64,000 nt of DNA from Prorocentrum cordatum (GCA_963575745.1 CAUYUJ010017916.1:152188-216187); one strand, 5' to 3'. Shown: positions 20,966 through 31,644, numbered from the stretch's first letter. Numbers and translations are program-made. The notes: generated by a model not told the origin, from the sequence alone.

Positions 20966-21305
20966 CATCGCTCGGACGTCCAATTCCCGCGCATTTGTCG
21001 GTTTCGTGCGTTTTGGTTTGCTCGATGGTCCAGGATCGCCCTCAATGGTTCTCGCCGAGAATTTGGACACCCGAAATGGGTACCGAAAGAATGGGCACAA
21101 TGCCCAACAACAAATGTTGTCCCAAACCGACAGCGGCCGCTGTTGGGCAGGCGGCCTTCTGTCTCAAAAAGGACACAAGCCGCGGCGGCGTGGACAGCGA
21201 GTCCTGTTCAAAATGAACAGGAACTCCTGTTGGGCATTGTACCCATTCTTTCCGTGCCCATCTCGGGCGTCCAAAGAGAAAAAATGCAGACGTCCGAGCG
21301 ATGCC
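20966..21305. mobile_element. CATCGCTCGGACG element with nested insertion
   Basis: Host element ends are CATCGCTCGGACGTCC (20966) and GACGTCCGAGCGATG (to 21303). The host is split after CTCGCCGAGAA by a 214-bp element (21062-21275) and resumes GAGAAAAAATGCAGACG. Confidence 0.85.
21062..21275. mobile_element. TTTGGACRCCCG inverted-repeat element, copy 1
   Basis: Ends TTTGGACACCCGAAATGGGT and, inverted, TTTGGACGCCCGAGATGGGC. Subterminal AAAGAATGGG and ATGCCCAACA are also inverted. Flanked by a perfect GAGAA duplication (21057-21061 and 21276-21280). A diverged relative begins at 26036. Confidence 0.88.
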
Positions 21306-21496
21306 AGGAGCGGGGCGCGCAGCTCGTGCCCGGAGGCCTCGCGGAGGCCTCGTGCTATAGAGGGGCCCCGACGGGCGGGCACCTCCCCCGCAGCGCCAGG
21401 GACCCCCCCCCCCCCCGCGGGGTCGGCTTGGAGCCTTCGCGGCGGACGGCCTTTTCCTCCCAACCGTCCTGTGGTGCTGGGCGGTGGTCGGTCGGA

Positions 21497-21598
21497 GAGG
21501 AGGAGGAGGAGGAGGAGGAGGAGGAGGAGGAGGAGGAGGAGGAGGAGGAGGAGGAGGAGGAGGAGGAGGAGGAGGAGGAGGAGGAGGGGGAGGAGGCC
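21497..21598. repeat. (GGA)n tract
   Basis: About 100 bp of uninterrupted GGA triplets. Confidence 0.97.
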
Positions 21599-21939
21599 GG
21601 CGGACAAAATCATAAATTTTCCCATTCTTGCCCGGGAGTTTATGAAAGACATCAGACTACCTACCAGACCACCCCAACCCAACCCCCGAAGAGCCGCATT
21701 TCGGGTTGGGGGGGGTTAAGGGCTCCATGTGTGTTTTCTCAATGTTCCCCAACCTCCCCCCCCACTGGACATGGAAGGCAAATTGAGGCCTTCGGGTGTC
21801 GCCATCTCTCGGACGTCCATTCCCTGTGTTTTTCCCAACCATCCTGTGATGTTGGGTCCTCGTTTTGAAGAGACGGTGCCCCGCGTTCTCTTTCCTTCCT
21901 TCCTCCCGCTGCCTCCTCCCCCCTCCCATCATCATCATC

Positions 21940-23690
21940 ATCATGCGTCACGCACACTCAATTCGGCACACCCCTCACACGTTTCGTGGCCCCATTGGGG
22001 AGCTCCACCGAAGGCCCCAGTGGCCACGGCCGCATGCGTCACCCACACACATTTCGGCACACCCCTCACACGCTTCGTGGCCCCATAGGGAGCTCCACCG
22101 AAGGCCCCAGTGCCCGCGGCCACATGCGTCACGCACACCCAATTCGGCACACCCCTCACACGTTTCGTGGCCCCATAGGGAGCTCCACCGAAAGCCCCAG
22201 TGCTGCCGCCCGCATGCGTCACGCACACTCAATTCGGCACACCCCTCACACGTTTCATGGCCCCATAGGGAGCTCCACCGAAGGCCCCAGTGCTGCCGCC
22301 CGCATGCGCCCCCCACACCCAATTGAGCACACCCCTCACACGTTTCGTGGCCCCATAGGGAGCTCCACCGAAGGCCTCAGTGCTGCCGCCCGCATGCGTC
22401 ACGCACACTCAATTCGGCACACCCCTCACACGTTTCGTGGCCCCATAGGGAGCTCCACCGAAGGCCCCAGTGCCGCGGCCGCATGCGTCACCCACACACA
22501 TTTCGGCACACCCCTCACACGTTTCGTGGCCCCATAGGGAGCTCCACCGAAGGCCCCAGTGCCCGCGGCCGCATGCGGCGCCGCACACCATTTCGGCACA
22601 CCCCTCACACGTTTCGTGGCCCCATAGGGAGCTCCACCGAAGGCCCCAGTGGCTGCCGCCCGCATGCGTCCCGCACACCCAATTCGGCACACCCCTCACA
22701 CGTTTCGTGGCCCCATAGGGAGCTCCACCGAAGGCCCCAGTGCCGCCGCCGCATGCGTCCCGCACACCCAATTCGGCACACCCCTCACACGCTTCGTGGC
22801 CCCATAGGGAGCTCCACCGAAGGCCCCATGCTGCCGTCCGCATGCGTCACGCACACCCAATTCGGCACACCCCTCACACGTTTCGTGGCCCCATAGGGAG
22901 CTCCACCGAAGGCCCCAGTGCTGCCGCCCGCATGCGTCCCCACACCCAATTCGGCACACCCCTCACACGTTTCGTGGCCCCATAGGGAGCTCCACCGAAG
23001 GCCTCAGTGCTGCCGCCCGCATGCGTCCCGCACACCCCGGCACACCCACGTGGTAGGGAGCTCACCGAAGGCCCCACAGCGTCACGCACACTCAATTCGG
23101 CACACCCTCACACGTTTCGTGGCCCCATAGGGAGCTCCACCGAAGGCCCCAGTGGCCGCGCCGCATGCGTCACCCACACACATTCGGCACACCCCTCACA
23201 CGCTTCGTGGCCCCATAGGGAGCTCCACCGAAGGCCCCAGTGGCCGCGGCCGCATGCGTCACCCACACACATTTCCGGCACACCCCTCACACGTTTCGTG
23301 GCCCCATAGGGAGCTCCACCGAAGGCCCCAGTGCCCGCGGCCGCATGCGTCACCCCCATCCACTTCGGCCAACCCCTCACACGCTTCGTGGCCCCATAGG
23401 GAGCTCCACCGAAGGCCCCAGTGGCCGCGGCCGCATGCGTCACCCACACACATTTCGGCACACCCCTCACACGTTTCGTGGCCCCATAGGGAGCTCCACC
23501 GAAGGCCCCAGTGCTGCCGCCCGCATGCGTCACGCACACTCATTTCGGCACACCCCTCACACGTTTCGTGGCCCCATAGGGAGCTCCACCGAAGGCCCCA
23601 GTGCCGCCGCCCGCATGCGTCACCCCCACCCACTTCGGCACACCCCTCACAGGCTTCGTGGCTTCATAGGGAGCTCCACCGAAGGGGCGC
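21940..23690. repeat. 90-bp satellite, about 20 copies
   Basis: Units of about 90 bp (88-92) contain CGGCACACCCCTCACACGTT, TCGTGGCCCCATAGGGAGCT and CCACCGAAGGCCCCAGTG. One unit near 23030-23085 is truncated. The period is 30 codons, so frames on both strands stay open for up to 144 codons; this is a by-product of the period. Isolated diverged units lie at 24805-24860 and 25155-25310. The array ends about 160 bp before the helicase exon at 23851, so it may be intronic. Confidence 0.97.
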
Positions 23691-23850
23691 ACCATGCGCG
23701 AAGGCGACGGGGCGGGGGAACGGCGCTCCGGGGGCGGCCAGACCTCCGGGGCGCGAGCAGTCCGCGGCCAGACCATCTCTCGGTCCTGTGGACTCTCGCC
23801 CTGGGCCGTCGGCTGCCCGGCGCGCTGCTCCCTCGGTCGACGTCGCCCAG

Positions 23851-24125
23851 GCGTGATCCTGGATTGCGGCCGCCACGAGGTAGGGAACGGCAAGAAGGAG
23901 GACGACGACTGGTGGCTGGAGCTCTACGTGCTGCTCTCGCGCGCCACGCGCCACGAGGACCTCCTGCTCATGCGGGCGCCGCGCATCGAGTTCTTCCTGG
24001 CAGGGCCGCCGCAGGGCTTGCGGAAGCAGCTGGAGCAGTTTGCGGCGCGCACGAAGCGGTGCAGGAGGGAAGCGACGGCCCTCGCCAGGGAGCTCGGCTT
24101 CACCGAGTTCATCCGCGAGGCCTGA
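23851..24125 (+). CDS. C-terminal exon of an SF1 (PIF1/RecD-like) helicase
   Basis: After an AG|G acceptor with a pyrimidine-rich lead (GTCGCCCAG|GCGTG), the frame reads VILDCGRHEVGNGKK, an acidic linker, LELYVLLSRATRHEDLLLM and RAPRIEFFLAGPP, then a basic helical tail with ALARELGFTEFIREA and a TGA stop at 24123-24125. YVLLSRAT corresponds to motif VI of SF1B helicases such as PIF1 and RecD (YVALSRA), which bears the arginine contacting ATP. The preceding exons (Walker A, motifs II-V) were not found upstream on the plus strand; the 90-bp satellite fills the adjacent intron or flank. The exon lies, on the opposite strand, between DEAH helicase exons A and B. Motif and stop are seen; PIF1-like assignment is an inference from the motif VI context. 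Confidence 0.7.
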
Positions 24126-24179
24126 CCTGAGGAGCGTCTCCCCCGAGCCGCGCCTTCTCTCGACTGCCCGACTAATTGT

Positions 24180-24455
24180 TTGGCCTCGCGCCGCGGACGA
24201 CCCGCGCGCGTCGCTGGGACCCTCTCGGGGCGACCAGCGCGCGTCGCGGGAACTCCGTGCTGCGGGGGGCCCGGCGCCTCGTTCGCCCGTCGTCGCTCTG
24301 CCCAGCGGTCAGAGACTTGCCCGCTATCAGCCAGCCAGTTAGCTAGTCAGCTCTCTCTGCTTCGCGCAGCGGACGACCCGCGCGCGTCGCTGGGACCCCG
24401 CCCGGGGCGACCAGCGCGCGTCGCGGGGACTCCGCGCTGCGCTGCGCCCGCAGCC
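24180..24455. repeat. Direct duplication downstream of the helicase exon
   Basis: An 80-90 bp block GCGGACGACCCGCGCGCGTC to GGGGCGACCAGCGCGCGTCG is present at 24196-24270 and again at 24368-24440. Confidence 0.85.
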
Positions 24456-24779
24456 TTGGATTTTGGAGTGCGCGGGCAAAGAGGAAGGAAAAGAAGAGCC
24501 GAAAGCGGGCGCGATCCTCGCAAGAGGCGTGCCGACATGGGCGTCGCGACGTGCGGACGCTGCCGTCGGGGTTCCCGCGGAAGCTGCCTGCGGCGGCCAC
24601 GCCCAGTGTCACGTGTGTTCGGACAGGCATGCTCGAACCATTCACATTCATATACACTTACACTAGGCGTTTCCATGATCGCATTCATGCAAATATATTC
24701 ACTCGCGCGCAGACCCATTCATACTCAGATTCCCTCGCGCTCTGACTCACCCGCGTTCTTTCTCTCGTAATCAGATCTA

Positions 24780-25320
24780 TCGTATTCCTTTGCGTTGTGT
24801 ACCCCGCCACATTTCGGCACACCCCTCATGCGGTTCGTGGCCCCATAGGGAGCGCCACCGAAGAAGATACTCACAATTGCGATACTCACAACTGCATATG
24901 GTTGGGTCCTTCGCCAGGATAATTTGATTTCGTGCGTGGTTTTTTCGCCAAACGATCAAGGATGCTCCTCCATGGTCCTCGCCGAAAAAATGCTCACGTC
25001 CGAGCGATGCCAAGGGGTTGGGTTGGGGTCGTTTGGAGGGTGGTGGCCATCCTGTGGTGTTGGGTCCCCGCTTTGAAGCGAAGACAGCGCCCCGCGGCCG
25101 CGCTCCCGCTGCCCCCATCCTCCCTCCCACGCGCCTCCCGCCACCTCCCCCTCAATGGCACACCCCATCGCGCGCCTCGTGGCCCCGTATGCGGGGGAGC
25201 TCCACCGAGGGCCCCAGTGGCAGGGTCCGCATGCGGCTCCCCGCTCATGCTGGCACGCCCCTCGCACGGCTCGTGGCCCCCTGGGGAGGCCCGTCGAACG
25301 CTGGTCCCAGAGCGCGGCAT
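24780..25320. repeat. Scattered 90-bp satellite relatives and element fragments
   Basis: Diverged satellite units at 24805-24860 and 25155-25310 flank a CATCGCTCGGACG-family fragment (24925-25010, GATCAAGGATGCTCCTCCAT to ACGTCCGAGCGATG). Confidence 0.75.
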
Positions 25321-25374
25321 CCGCAACTGCTTCTGGTTGGGTCCTTCGTCAGGCTATGCTTTATATGTTCAGCC

Positions 25375-25645
25375 TCCGTGGGCCCTCATACCTGGCCTCG
25401 GGGCCATCAGAAAACGACACAGGTCCAGGGGAGTCCACCTCCACCTTCCATACTTTCGGACCTCCGCGGGAATTGCGAAAGAACTCCTCGAAACTCATGG
25501 AAACCGTACGTAATGCAAACGTCAACCACATATAGACTATATCGAGAAAGGGGCGGAAGGTCCAGAAGAATTAGGGGAAGGGAATGGGTCGAGACCTCTT
25601 GGGCTCGACGTTGTGGCAAAATCATGACGTCGGGGGTCTGATCCT
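25375..25645. mobile_element. CCCAGACCCCC superfamily copy, partial
   Basis: Contains GGCCTCGGGGCCATCAGAAAA, AGGGAATGGGTCGAGACCTC, TCGACGTTGTGGCAAAATCA and GACGTCGGGGGTCTG. The left end is rearranged. Confidence 0.6.
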
Positions 25646-26035
25646 GGGGCAGGAGGTGGCCAGCATCGAATCTGAAAATCGGATCGGGTCGGGACGTGCA
25701 TCCTGCCATCGCTGTCGTTCATTCCCCATGAAAGCTTATTAGGTTTCGTGCGTTTTTGATTGTCTTCCTTCGCAGGTTGATCGAGGATCCTCCCCGAAAG
25801 TCCCCGCCGAAAACAAAATGCACACGTCCGAACGAAGCCGAGGCATAGGATCGTGCTGCATCGGCGAGGGCCGGGACCGAATCAGATCCGCCACGCCACC
25901 ATGCGCAACAGCGCCATGCAACTCTCGGCCCGCGTCGGCTCGCTGGAACATCAGAACCGAGTCGAGTCGGCCTGATCAAAAGCCACATCGAAGCGGATCG
26001 GTCGAATCGGCATGGGCCCCGCTGGGGCTCCTGTT

Positions 26036-26400
26036 TGGACGCCCGGAATGGGTACGGAAAGAATGGGTACACTGCCCAACAACAAATGTTGTCCCAAGCC
26101 AGCAGCGGCCGCTGTTGGGCAAGCGGCCTTCTGTCTCAAATGGACACAGGCCGCGGCCGCGGGCCCCGTGGCTGTCGGAACACGACGCAGGATGAGGATC
26201 GGGGGCCCCCGAACGGGGTGGTGACCACACCGGGTGGTGAGTCGGTGGTGTTTCGGGGTCCCCGCACGGTTTTGGGACTCGGGTCGCTCTCCGAGGACGT
26301 CTCGGGCGACTGGGGCGTCCGAGGTCCCAAGACAGTGCGTCGACGGACCGTGCGGCGAGGTCTTCCGTGCCCATCCCGTTCGTGCCAATCCTGCGCTGCA
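26036..26400. mobile_element. TTTGGACRCCCG element relative, copy 2 (expanded)
   Basis: Left 120 bp match 21062-21180 (TTTGGACGCCCGGAATGGGT, AACAACAAATGTTGTCCCAA, CGGCCTTCTGTCTCAAA). The right part differs: an internal pair GGGGCCCCCGAACGGGG / GTTTCGGGGTCCCCG is followed by CGTGCCCATCCCG near 26365. Confidence 0.65.
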
Positions 26401-26538
26401 CCTCCTTCCGCCGAGCCCCCGCCGGCGGAGCCCGCCCCCGCTGTGTGCCTCCGCCGCCTGCTGCCGACGGCGGGGCGCGCCGCAGAAGAGGCTCGCGCTT
26501 CTGGAGGCGCGCCGTGCGGCACGCGCAGGCGGTGCTGA

Positions 26539-26811
26539 GTCGGGCCTGTCCCCCTACAGGAGGACTGCTCAAAAATAGCCAAAGCAATACTCTGGGGACG
26601 ATTTTTGTTTTCACTACTTTTGACTACGGGATGAATGCTTTTGACTACGAGTTTTGTCCCTCTACAGGAGGAATGCTCAAAAAAATCAAGAATAATCAAA
26701 ACAATAGTCTTGGGACGATGTTTGTTTTCACTACTTTTGACGATGCGGGAATTTGTTTTGGCCGCGTTTGATTTGTCGTCCAAAGTCCGCCTGTAGGAGG
26801 ACATGCCCGAC
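26539..26811. mobile_element. GTCGGGCATG-type MITE, copy 3 (internally duplicated)
   Basis: Outer ends GTCGGGCCTGTCCCCCTACA and CCTGTAGGAGGACATGCCCG. The segment CTCAAAAATAGCC..GGGACGATTTTTGTTTTCAC is repeated from about 26655 after a second TTTGTCCCTCTACAGGAGGA, making this copy nearly twice the usual length. Confidence 0.85.
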
Positions 26812-26820
26812 CTAAGCTCG

Positions 26821-27030
26821 GAGATCTTCTGACCCGGGTCAATCCAGACCCGGATCAGTCAGGCCTTGCAAACGCCTACAATTTCCTGCAAGATCCTGCG
26901 CCCAAACCCGGGTCAATGCGCAGGATCCCCCAACATCCTGCAGGATCCTGAGCCCAAGCCCGGGCCAATGCGACCCTGCCCCTGCAAGATCCTGCAAGAT
27001 CGGGCGCTCTGGCTGACCCCCGTTTGCATC
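26821..27030. repeat. GACCCGGGTCAA dispersed repeat, copy 2
   Basis: Homologue of 9843-10032, including GGCGCTCTGGCTGACCCCCG. It continues uninterrupted as TTTGCATCGACTCCCG, the empty counterpart of the insertion at 10033. Confidence 0.85.
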
Positions 27031-27339
27031 GACTCCCGTTTGCAGTCCTGCGGCGGCGGGGGCCCCGCCAGGGGGCGTCCAGCGCAGACCCGAGGGACTC
27101 GCGCGGGCCTCCGAAGGTCGGTGTTCAGAGCCATCTTTTTTCTTCGATGCGGGGAGTGCTCGGAGGGGACGACGGCGTGCAACTCTTGCGAGGCGGGGAT
27201 CTCTCCCCACATCCTGGAAGGGGGACCCGCCCGGGCGAACCGACAGCTTCGGACGGGCACCGGCGACACGTCGCGGCTGGATGGGCGGTGGGCCCCCGGA
27301 CAGCGGGAGCCCGCGCGCTCCTGGGCGGGGAGGGCTGCA

Positions 27340-27530
27340 GCGGAGGCCGGTCCACAAGAGGCCTGCCGCAAGAGAGCCAGCCCTGAGACCCCAGGACGTC
27401 CATGGAGTTTCGGTGCGGGGGGACGTCGCGCTCTCCGCAGCCAGGCCGCCGAGGCCCACGGGACCCAGGGCGCGCTGGAGGCAAGCAGGGCGTTTCTGGG
27501 CATGGGTCTCCATTGGACGAGGCCGCGATG
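27340..27530. repeat. GGAGGCAAGCAGGG dispersed repeat
   Basis: About 180 bp homologous to 60415-60595 (AGGCCRGTCCACAAGA, CCCCAGGACGTCCAT, GGAGGCAAGCAGGG). A shorter match is at 6060-6165. Confidence 0.7.
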
Positions 27531-27934
27531 GGCGGTCAATGGGCGCTCGGGGGTCGGTGCCCTCCCCCCCCCCCCGGCCCTATCCCCCCGAGCGTTGCCC
27601 CCGACAAAGGCTGCAGGTCGTGAGGGTCGGAGCGTTCTCCGTGCCTTGGCTGGGGAGCCCACAGATAGGACGTGCGTGCACGCGCCCAGCCACGTGCACA
27701 AGTACGGCCTCCCAGTCCGCGAGGCCCGCCGCGCGTTACGACCGTCCGCGCAGTGCGCACGTTCGAAGCCAGCGTGTGCTCAGGCACGCGCGCGTCCAGC
27801 TTTCGCTCCCGATCTTGGTTCCATCCCGCCCAGGGCAGTAGCAGGACAGTCCTGGCTGTGCAGATGCCCTGTGGCTTGGCATTCGCAGACCCTCATTAGA
27901 AACAGCTCCAGCTCCTCAGGTGAAATAAGTAACC

Positions 27935-28125
27935 CAGACATGCGGCGTCCTGCTTTTTTCAATACGGGGTTCCTGGAAGTCCCGACCCTTTCCCTGGGAC
28001 CAGCTTTTCTTCATGACTCGTTTTCTGACGGTCCCGAGGCTCGGCGAGGGCCCCCTGAGGCCGAACATTGTCAAAAACCTCCCGTCCTGGTCCTGATGTT
28101 TTGACGACGCGATCACGTCTGGAAA
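27935..28125. mobile_element. CCCAGACATGCG-type element (sister subfamily)
   Basis: Starts CCCAGACATGCGGCGTCCTG, contains TTCCTGGAAGTCCCGACCCT, GACGGTCCCGAGGC and CCTCCCGTCCTG, and ends ACGCGATCACGTCTGG. Close copies: 40745-40935, 44683-44855 and 50801-50995. Related in its core to the CCCAGACCCCC elements. Confidence 0.75.
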
Positions 28126-28310
28126 GGGGATTCTTACTATCTCTTGCTCCGAAAGGCAAGCAGAACTGTTCTTATGCGGGCTCCAGAAGGGCTCCGCCTC
28201 CGCGCGCCATTCGGTTCCGCGGAGCTGCTGGACCCCCCCCGATATCTTCCTCCCGAAGGGGAGGTCGAGGAGACACCAACGGAGAGCAACGGCGGCGGGG
28301 GTGGGGCTTC

Positions 28311-28501
28311 TGATGGGCACATTCTCCACCACCACTACCATATGTAGGACGGGAGAGAAGGGATGATGAGGAGGTACCTCCTCCTCCTCCTCCTCCTGCT
28401 CCTCCTCCTCCTCCTCCTCCACCTCCTCCTCCTCCTCCTACTCATTCTCCTCCTCTTACCTCTCCAACCTATGGTTGTGGTGGTGGAAAATGGGCCCATC
28501 A
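28311..28501. mobile_element. Foldback element carrying a (TCC)n core, copy 1
   Basis: TGATGGGCACATTCTCCACC ACC at the left pairs with GGTGGTGGAAAATGGGCCCATCA at the right. The inner arms flank about 70 bp of CCT triplets. Flanks GCTTC and GCTCC suggest a 5-bp duplication with one mismatch. Homologous to 31645-31926. Confidence 0.8.
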
Positions 28502-28795
28502 GCTCCTGCGGCAAGTTTGTGCCGCGACGGCTTGCGCGCTGGTTTCTGGCACCGCGTGGATCGTTCACAACACTGAGCACTCGCGCTTCACCAATCGCGC
28601 GCACCGCTTGGTGCCGGCCGATTCGAAAGGCCAACGGCAGCGGTCGACCGCCGGCGCTGGGCCGCCGCCGATGCGACGCGACACGAACCTGCCATGAGCA
28701 TTCGCGGCTCTCAGGATCCATCTTCGGGCTCCTGGGCCATCAAAAAACGGCCCGCGGTGCAAAACTGTGTGCGTGTGCTTGCGAGCATCTCTCTG

Positions 28796-29665
28796 CCCGG
28801 CTTTACTACGCCGCGCAGCTGCGCGCGAGGCCGCGACGCCAACACAGTGTGTGCGTGTGTGCGTGTGTGCGTGTGTGTGCGTGTGTTTGCTTGTGTGTTG
28901 CTGCGTGCGTGTTTGTGTGTGCTGTTTGTGTGTGTGTGCGCGTGTGTGTGACTTCCATGCACCTGAGCCTCGTCCCTCCACCGTGACCCCCCGTCATCCA
29001 AGCCCTGGTGGCTTCAGGCGGGCGGCCGCGACGGGACCCGAAGTGGTCTCTGAGGGCTGCGGCGCATTTAGACGCGCGCGCGGCGTCCGTACTACGACAG
29101 TCTCCGCCCTGTCGCTGTGCGCAGGGCGGCGACGCCAAAAAAGCGTGTGCGTGTGCGTGTGCATGTGTGTGTGTGTGAATGTGTGTGTGTGTGTGAATGT
29201 GTGTGCATGTGTGTGTGTGTGTTGCTCCGCCTCGTCGCTGCGCGGGCGGGACCTCGACGGCCGAAAAAGTGTGTGTGTGTGTGCGTGTATGCGTGTGTGT
29301 GTGTGTGTGTGTGTCGACTGTCTACGCCGCGCCGCCACTCGCGTGGCCGCAACGCCAACAAGTGTGCGTGTGTGTGTGTGTGTGGATGTGTGTGTGTGTG
29401 TGCATGGGGGGGGTCGACCGTCGACGCCGCGCCGTCGCGCGCGAAGCCGCACCGCTAAAGAACGTGCGTGTCTATATATATATATAGATATGTGTATAAT
29501 ATATAAATACATATATATAACTATATATACATGTATGTGTGTGTGGTTGTGTCGACTGTCTACGCCGCGCCGCCACGCAGGTGGCCGCAATGCCCCAAAC
29601 AAAAACGTGTGTGTGTCGACAGTCTACGTACGCCGCGCCGCCACGCGAGTGGCCGAAACTCTCCC
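28796..29665. repeat. Composite (GT)n minisatellite with a (TA)n block
   Basis: Seven or eight units alternate a conserved CTACGCCGCGCCGCCACGCG / GGCCGCAACGCC-type segment with runs of GTGTGTGCGTGT. A (TA)n block lies at 29472-29532. Poly-Cys/Val and poly-His/Thr frames are artefacts. Alternating purine-pyrimidine DNA of this length is prone to Z-form. Confidence 0.9.
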
Positions 29666-30017
29666 TATATTCCGATTCTTACATTTTTATTACCCGGAAC
29701 CCCCTCCACACCCCCACCTCTAGACCGCCCCCACCCCCCAGGGACGAGGACGACGAAGAGCTCTGCTGGGGCGAGCAGCTGCAAGGCAGTGGCGTCATAC
29801 CTTCAGTGCCTTCGAGTGACTGAAACGGGTGACACACATGCAGTATGCAAGACGAAAGCTGTGCATGCTGCGTTCACATCACGCTGGGTGGCATGGGCGT
29901 GTGCATCTCCGAAGGCACGGCCTCCGAACCACACGTGGCGTCGACTGCTCTTGCGCCCATGCAGCATGCAGACTGATGGAGAACACAGACTATGTGTTTC
30001 TGACCCCAGGTTGCGAC

Positions 30018-30095
30018 CTCCTCCCGCACTGCGCTCGAGCACGCTGATCATCTTGCTGATCTCGCCCGCGCCAGGCATGAACACGAGGATGGCGC
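30018..30095 (-). CDS. DEAH-box helicase exon, RecA2 start (exon A)
   Basis: The minus strand reads GAILVFMPGAGEISKM followed by ISVLERSAGG. The segment (G)AILVFLPGxxEI is the hallmark first strand and turn of the RecA2 domain in DEAH/RHA helicases of the DHX36/DHX57/DHX29 type. The exon is 78 nt, bounded by CGCGCCAG|GCGCC (acceptor) and GGAGGAG|GTCGCA (GT donor); both boundaries are AG|G and both are phase 1. Splicing to exon B at 20311 keeps the frame and gives family-like spacing. Motifs I-III should lie upstream on the minus strand between 30.1 and about 35 kb or beyond, but were not recognised. Family identity is clear from the motif; the long-intron structure is inference. Confidence 0.78.
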
Positions 30096-30179
30096 CTGGC
30101 GCGACACGGTTGGTTCGCCGAACTTCCCCATGCAACGCATCGCCCCAAGAATGCGGCGTATGGCAACGACAAGGTTCAG

Positions 30180-30660
30180 ATTGTGTGTATTGCTTCCGGT
30201 GACGGCAACGCTTGGGCGGGGTGGGGCACGTCGGAGCGGGGGTGCGCTGCGATCGCCGTAGCATGCGCGCAAGGGCCAACATCTGGGTGGGGGGTCCAGG
30301 CCCCCCCCCTACGCACGATCGTTAACGTCACCGGGGGGACGGGTAGGCGGGGGCTTGGCCCGGGAAACGACCGACACGCGCCAGAGGATGAACAAACAAG
30401 CTCTCGCTTCGTGGCGAATCTCCTGGCCAGCGTGGATGTACCTAGGTTACCCAAGTGCCCCAAGATCTGCAAACATCAAGAGCGCTCAGTCCGTTCCGTG
30501 CCCCGAAACGCTCCGCGGACGCGCAACCACTGTGGAACTCAGAGCCGCGCCTCCTGGGACTCACCGAGGCTCGCTGGGCAGGATGGCATGCGGGGGCCCA
30601 GGCTTCTGACGACTCGACATTATGTCAGGACTGGCTTTCGGGCGGGTGGCACTGGGGTGT
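30180..30660. other. Unassigned DNA upstream of exon A
   Basis: No repeat family or recognisable exon. I looked here for DEAH motifs II and III on the minus strand and saw none. Confidence 0.4.
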
Positions 30661-30667
30661 GCCAAGC

Positions 30668-30815
30668 CTCCTCTTCCTCCTCCTCCTCCTCATCATCTCC
30701 TCCTCCTCTTCCTCCTCCTCCTTCCCTCCCTCCCTCTTCCCTCCTCCTCCTCCTCCTCCTCCTCCTCCTCCTCCACCTCGTCTTCTTCCTCTACATCCGC
30801 CTCATCCTGGGAAAG
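30668..30815. repeat. (TCC)n homopyrimidine tract
   Basis: CCT/TCC triplets with TCA and CCC interruptions. Confidence 0.93.
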
Positions 30816-31178
30816 CCCCCAAGCCCCCTGCGGAGAGCAATCCAGTCTCCTGAAGCCATGCCGGCGCCCCAGTCCCTAGTCCCCCCTCTCGAGGGACCGC
30901 ACCGTCCGTGCGCATCCGCGAGCGGCTGCGACCGCCGACGGACGAGCGGCGCGCTTCCAGCAGCCGTGAGTGCCGGCGCCGCCGTCAGACTGCCACGGCT
31001 GCAGCCACGACCAGGCCCGCCCCTGCCTGTCGGCCCCCGTCGCCGCATGCGCGAAGATCGCGGCCGCCGGCGCGCAAAGATGCCCGCTCGCTGCCCATGG
31101 CCGGGGCCGCAGGCCGGCGCTGCAGGGCCGCACATCGCCCCCGCCAATTCTTTCTCACGCCCCTCCACCACTTTGGGT

Positions 31179-31434
31179 GGCCCAAGAGGGGGTCCCGCTG
31201 AACGGGGGTGGTGCAGTAGACTTGGGGCAATCGTCTTGCAGATGCACTGCGCTGGAGAACTGTGTTGCGCTGGATTGCAAGTCATGCATCGCACGCGAGA
31301 CTTAAATCCAGCAGTACGTCCGCGCCCCGGAATGTACTGCACGCCCCCAAATGTGTGGCAACCCCACAAATCTATTGCACCACATCTGTCGCCCCCCCCC
31401 CCCCTTATCGCTGGACCCCCTCCTGGGCCAACCC
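31179..31434. mobile_element. GGGGGTCCAGC inverted-repeat element, copy 1
   Basis: Left GGCCCAAGAGGGGGTCCCGC TG, right GCTGGACCCCCTCCTGGGCC. The interior has GGTGGTGCAGTAGAC, CAGATGCACTGCGCTGGAGA and AATCTATTGCACCAC, shared with 36940-37165. A poly(C) run (31389-31401) lies near the right end. Confidence 0.8.
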
Positions 31435-31644
31435 GAACCTCCTCCGTGCCGACTGCCCCCTGCGAGGCGGGGGTGGCTGCTGGGCCTTGAGGACCGCCCC
31501 CCTTCTCCTCCTGCCTCGCCCTCGCCCTCGGCCTCCCCCCGGAGAGATCCCCTGCGCTGCCACTCTTTCGCCACGACGGGCGCGTCCGCCCGGCGTCTAT
31601 TCGGGCCCCGGGGGGCCCTCACAGATCGGTCCGGCTCGAGCAAT

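Noticed and set aside
21944-23690. CRISPR array
   Set aside because: The 90-bp units are directly adjacent and similar over their whole length, with no unique spacers, and the window is eukaryotic nuclear DNA.
29472-29532. (TA)n blocks as promoters or replication origins
   Set aside because: They are simple microsatellites without other supporting signals. Dinoflagellate promoters are not recognisable by TATA runs.
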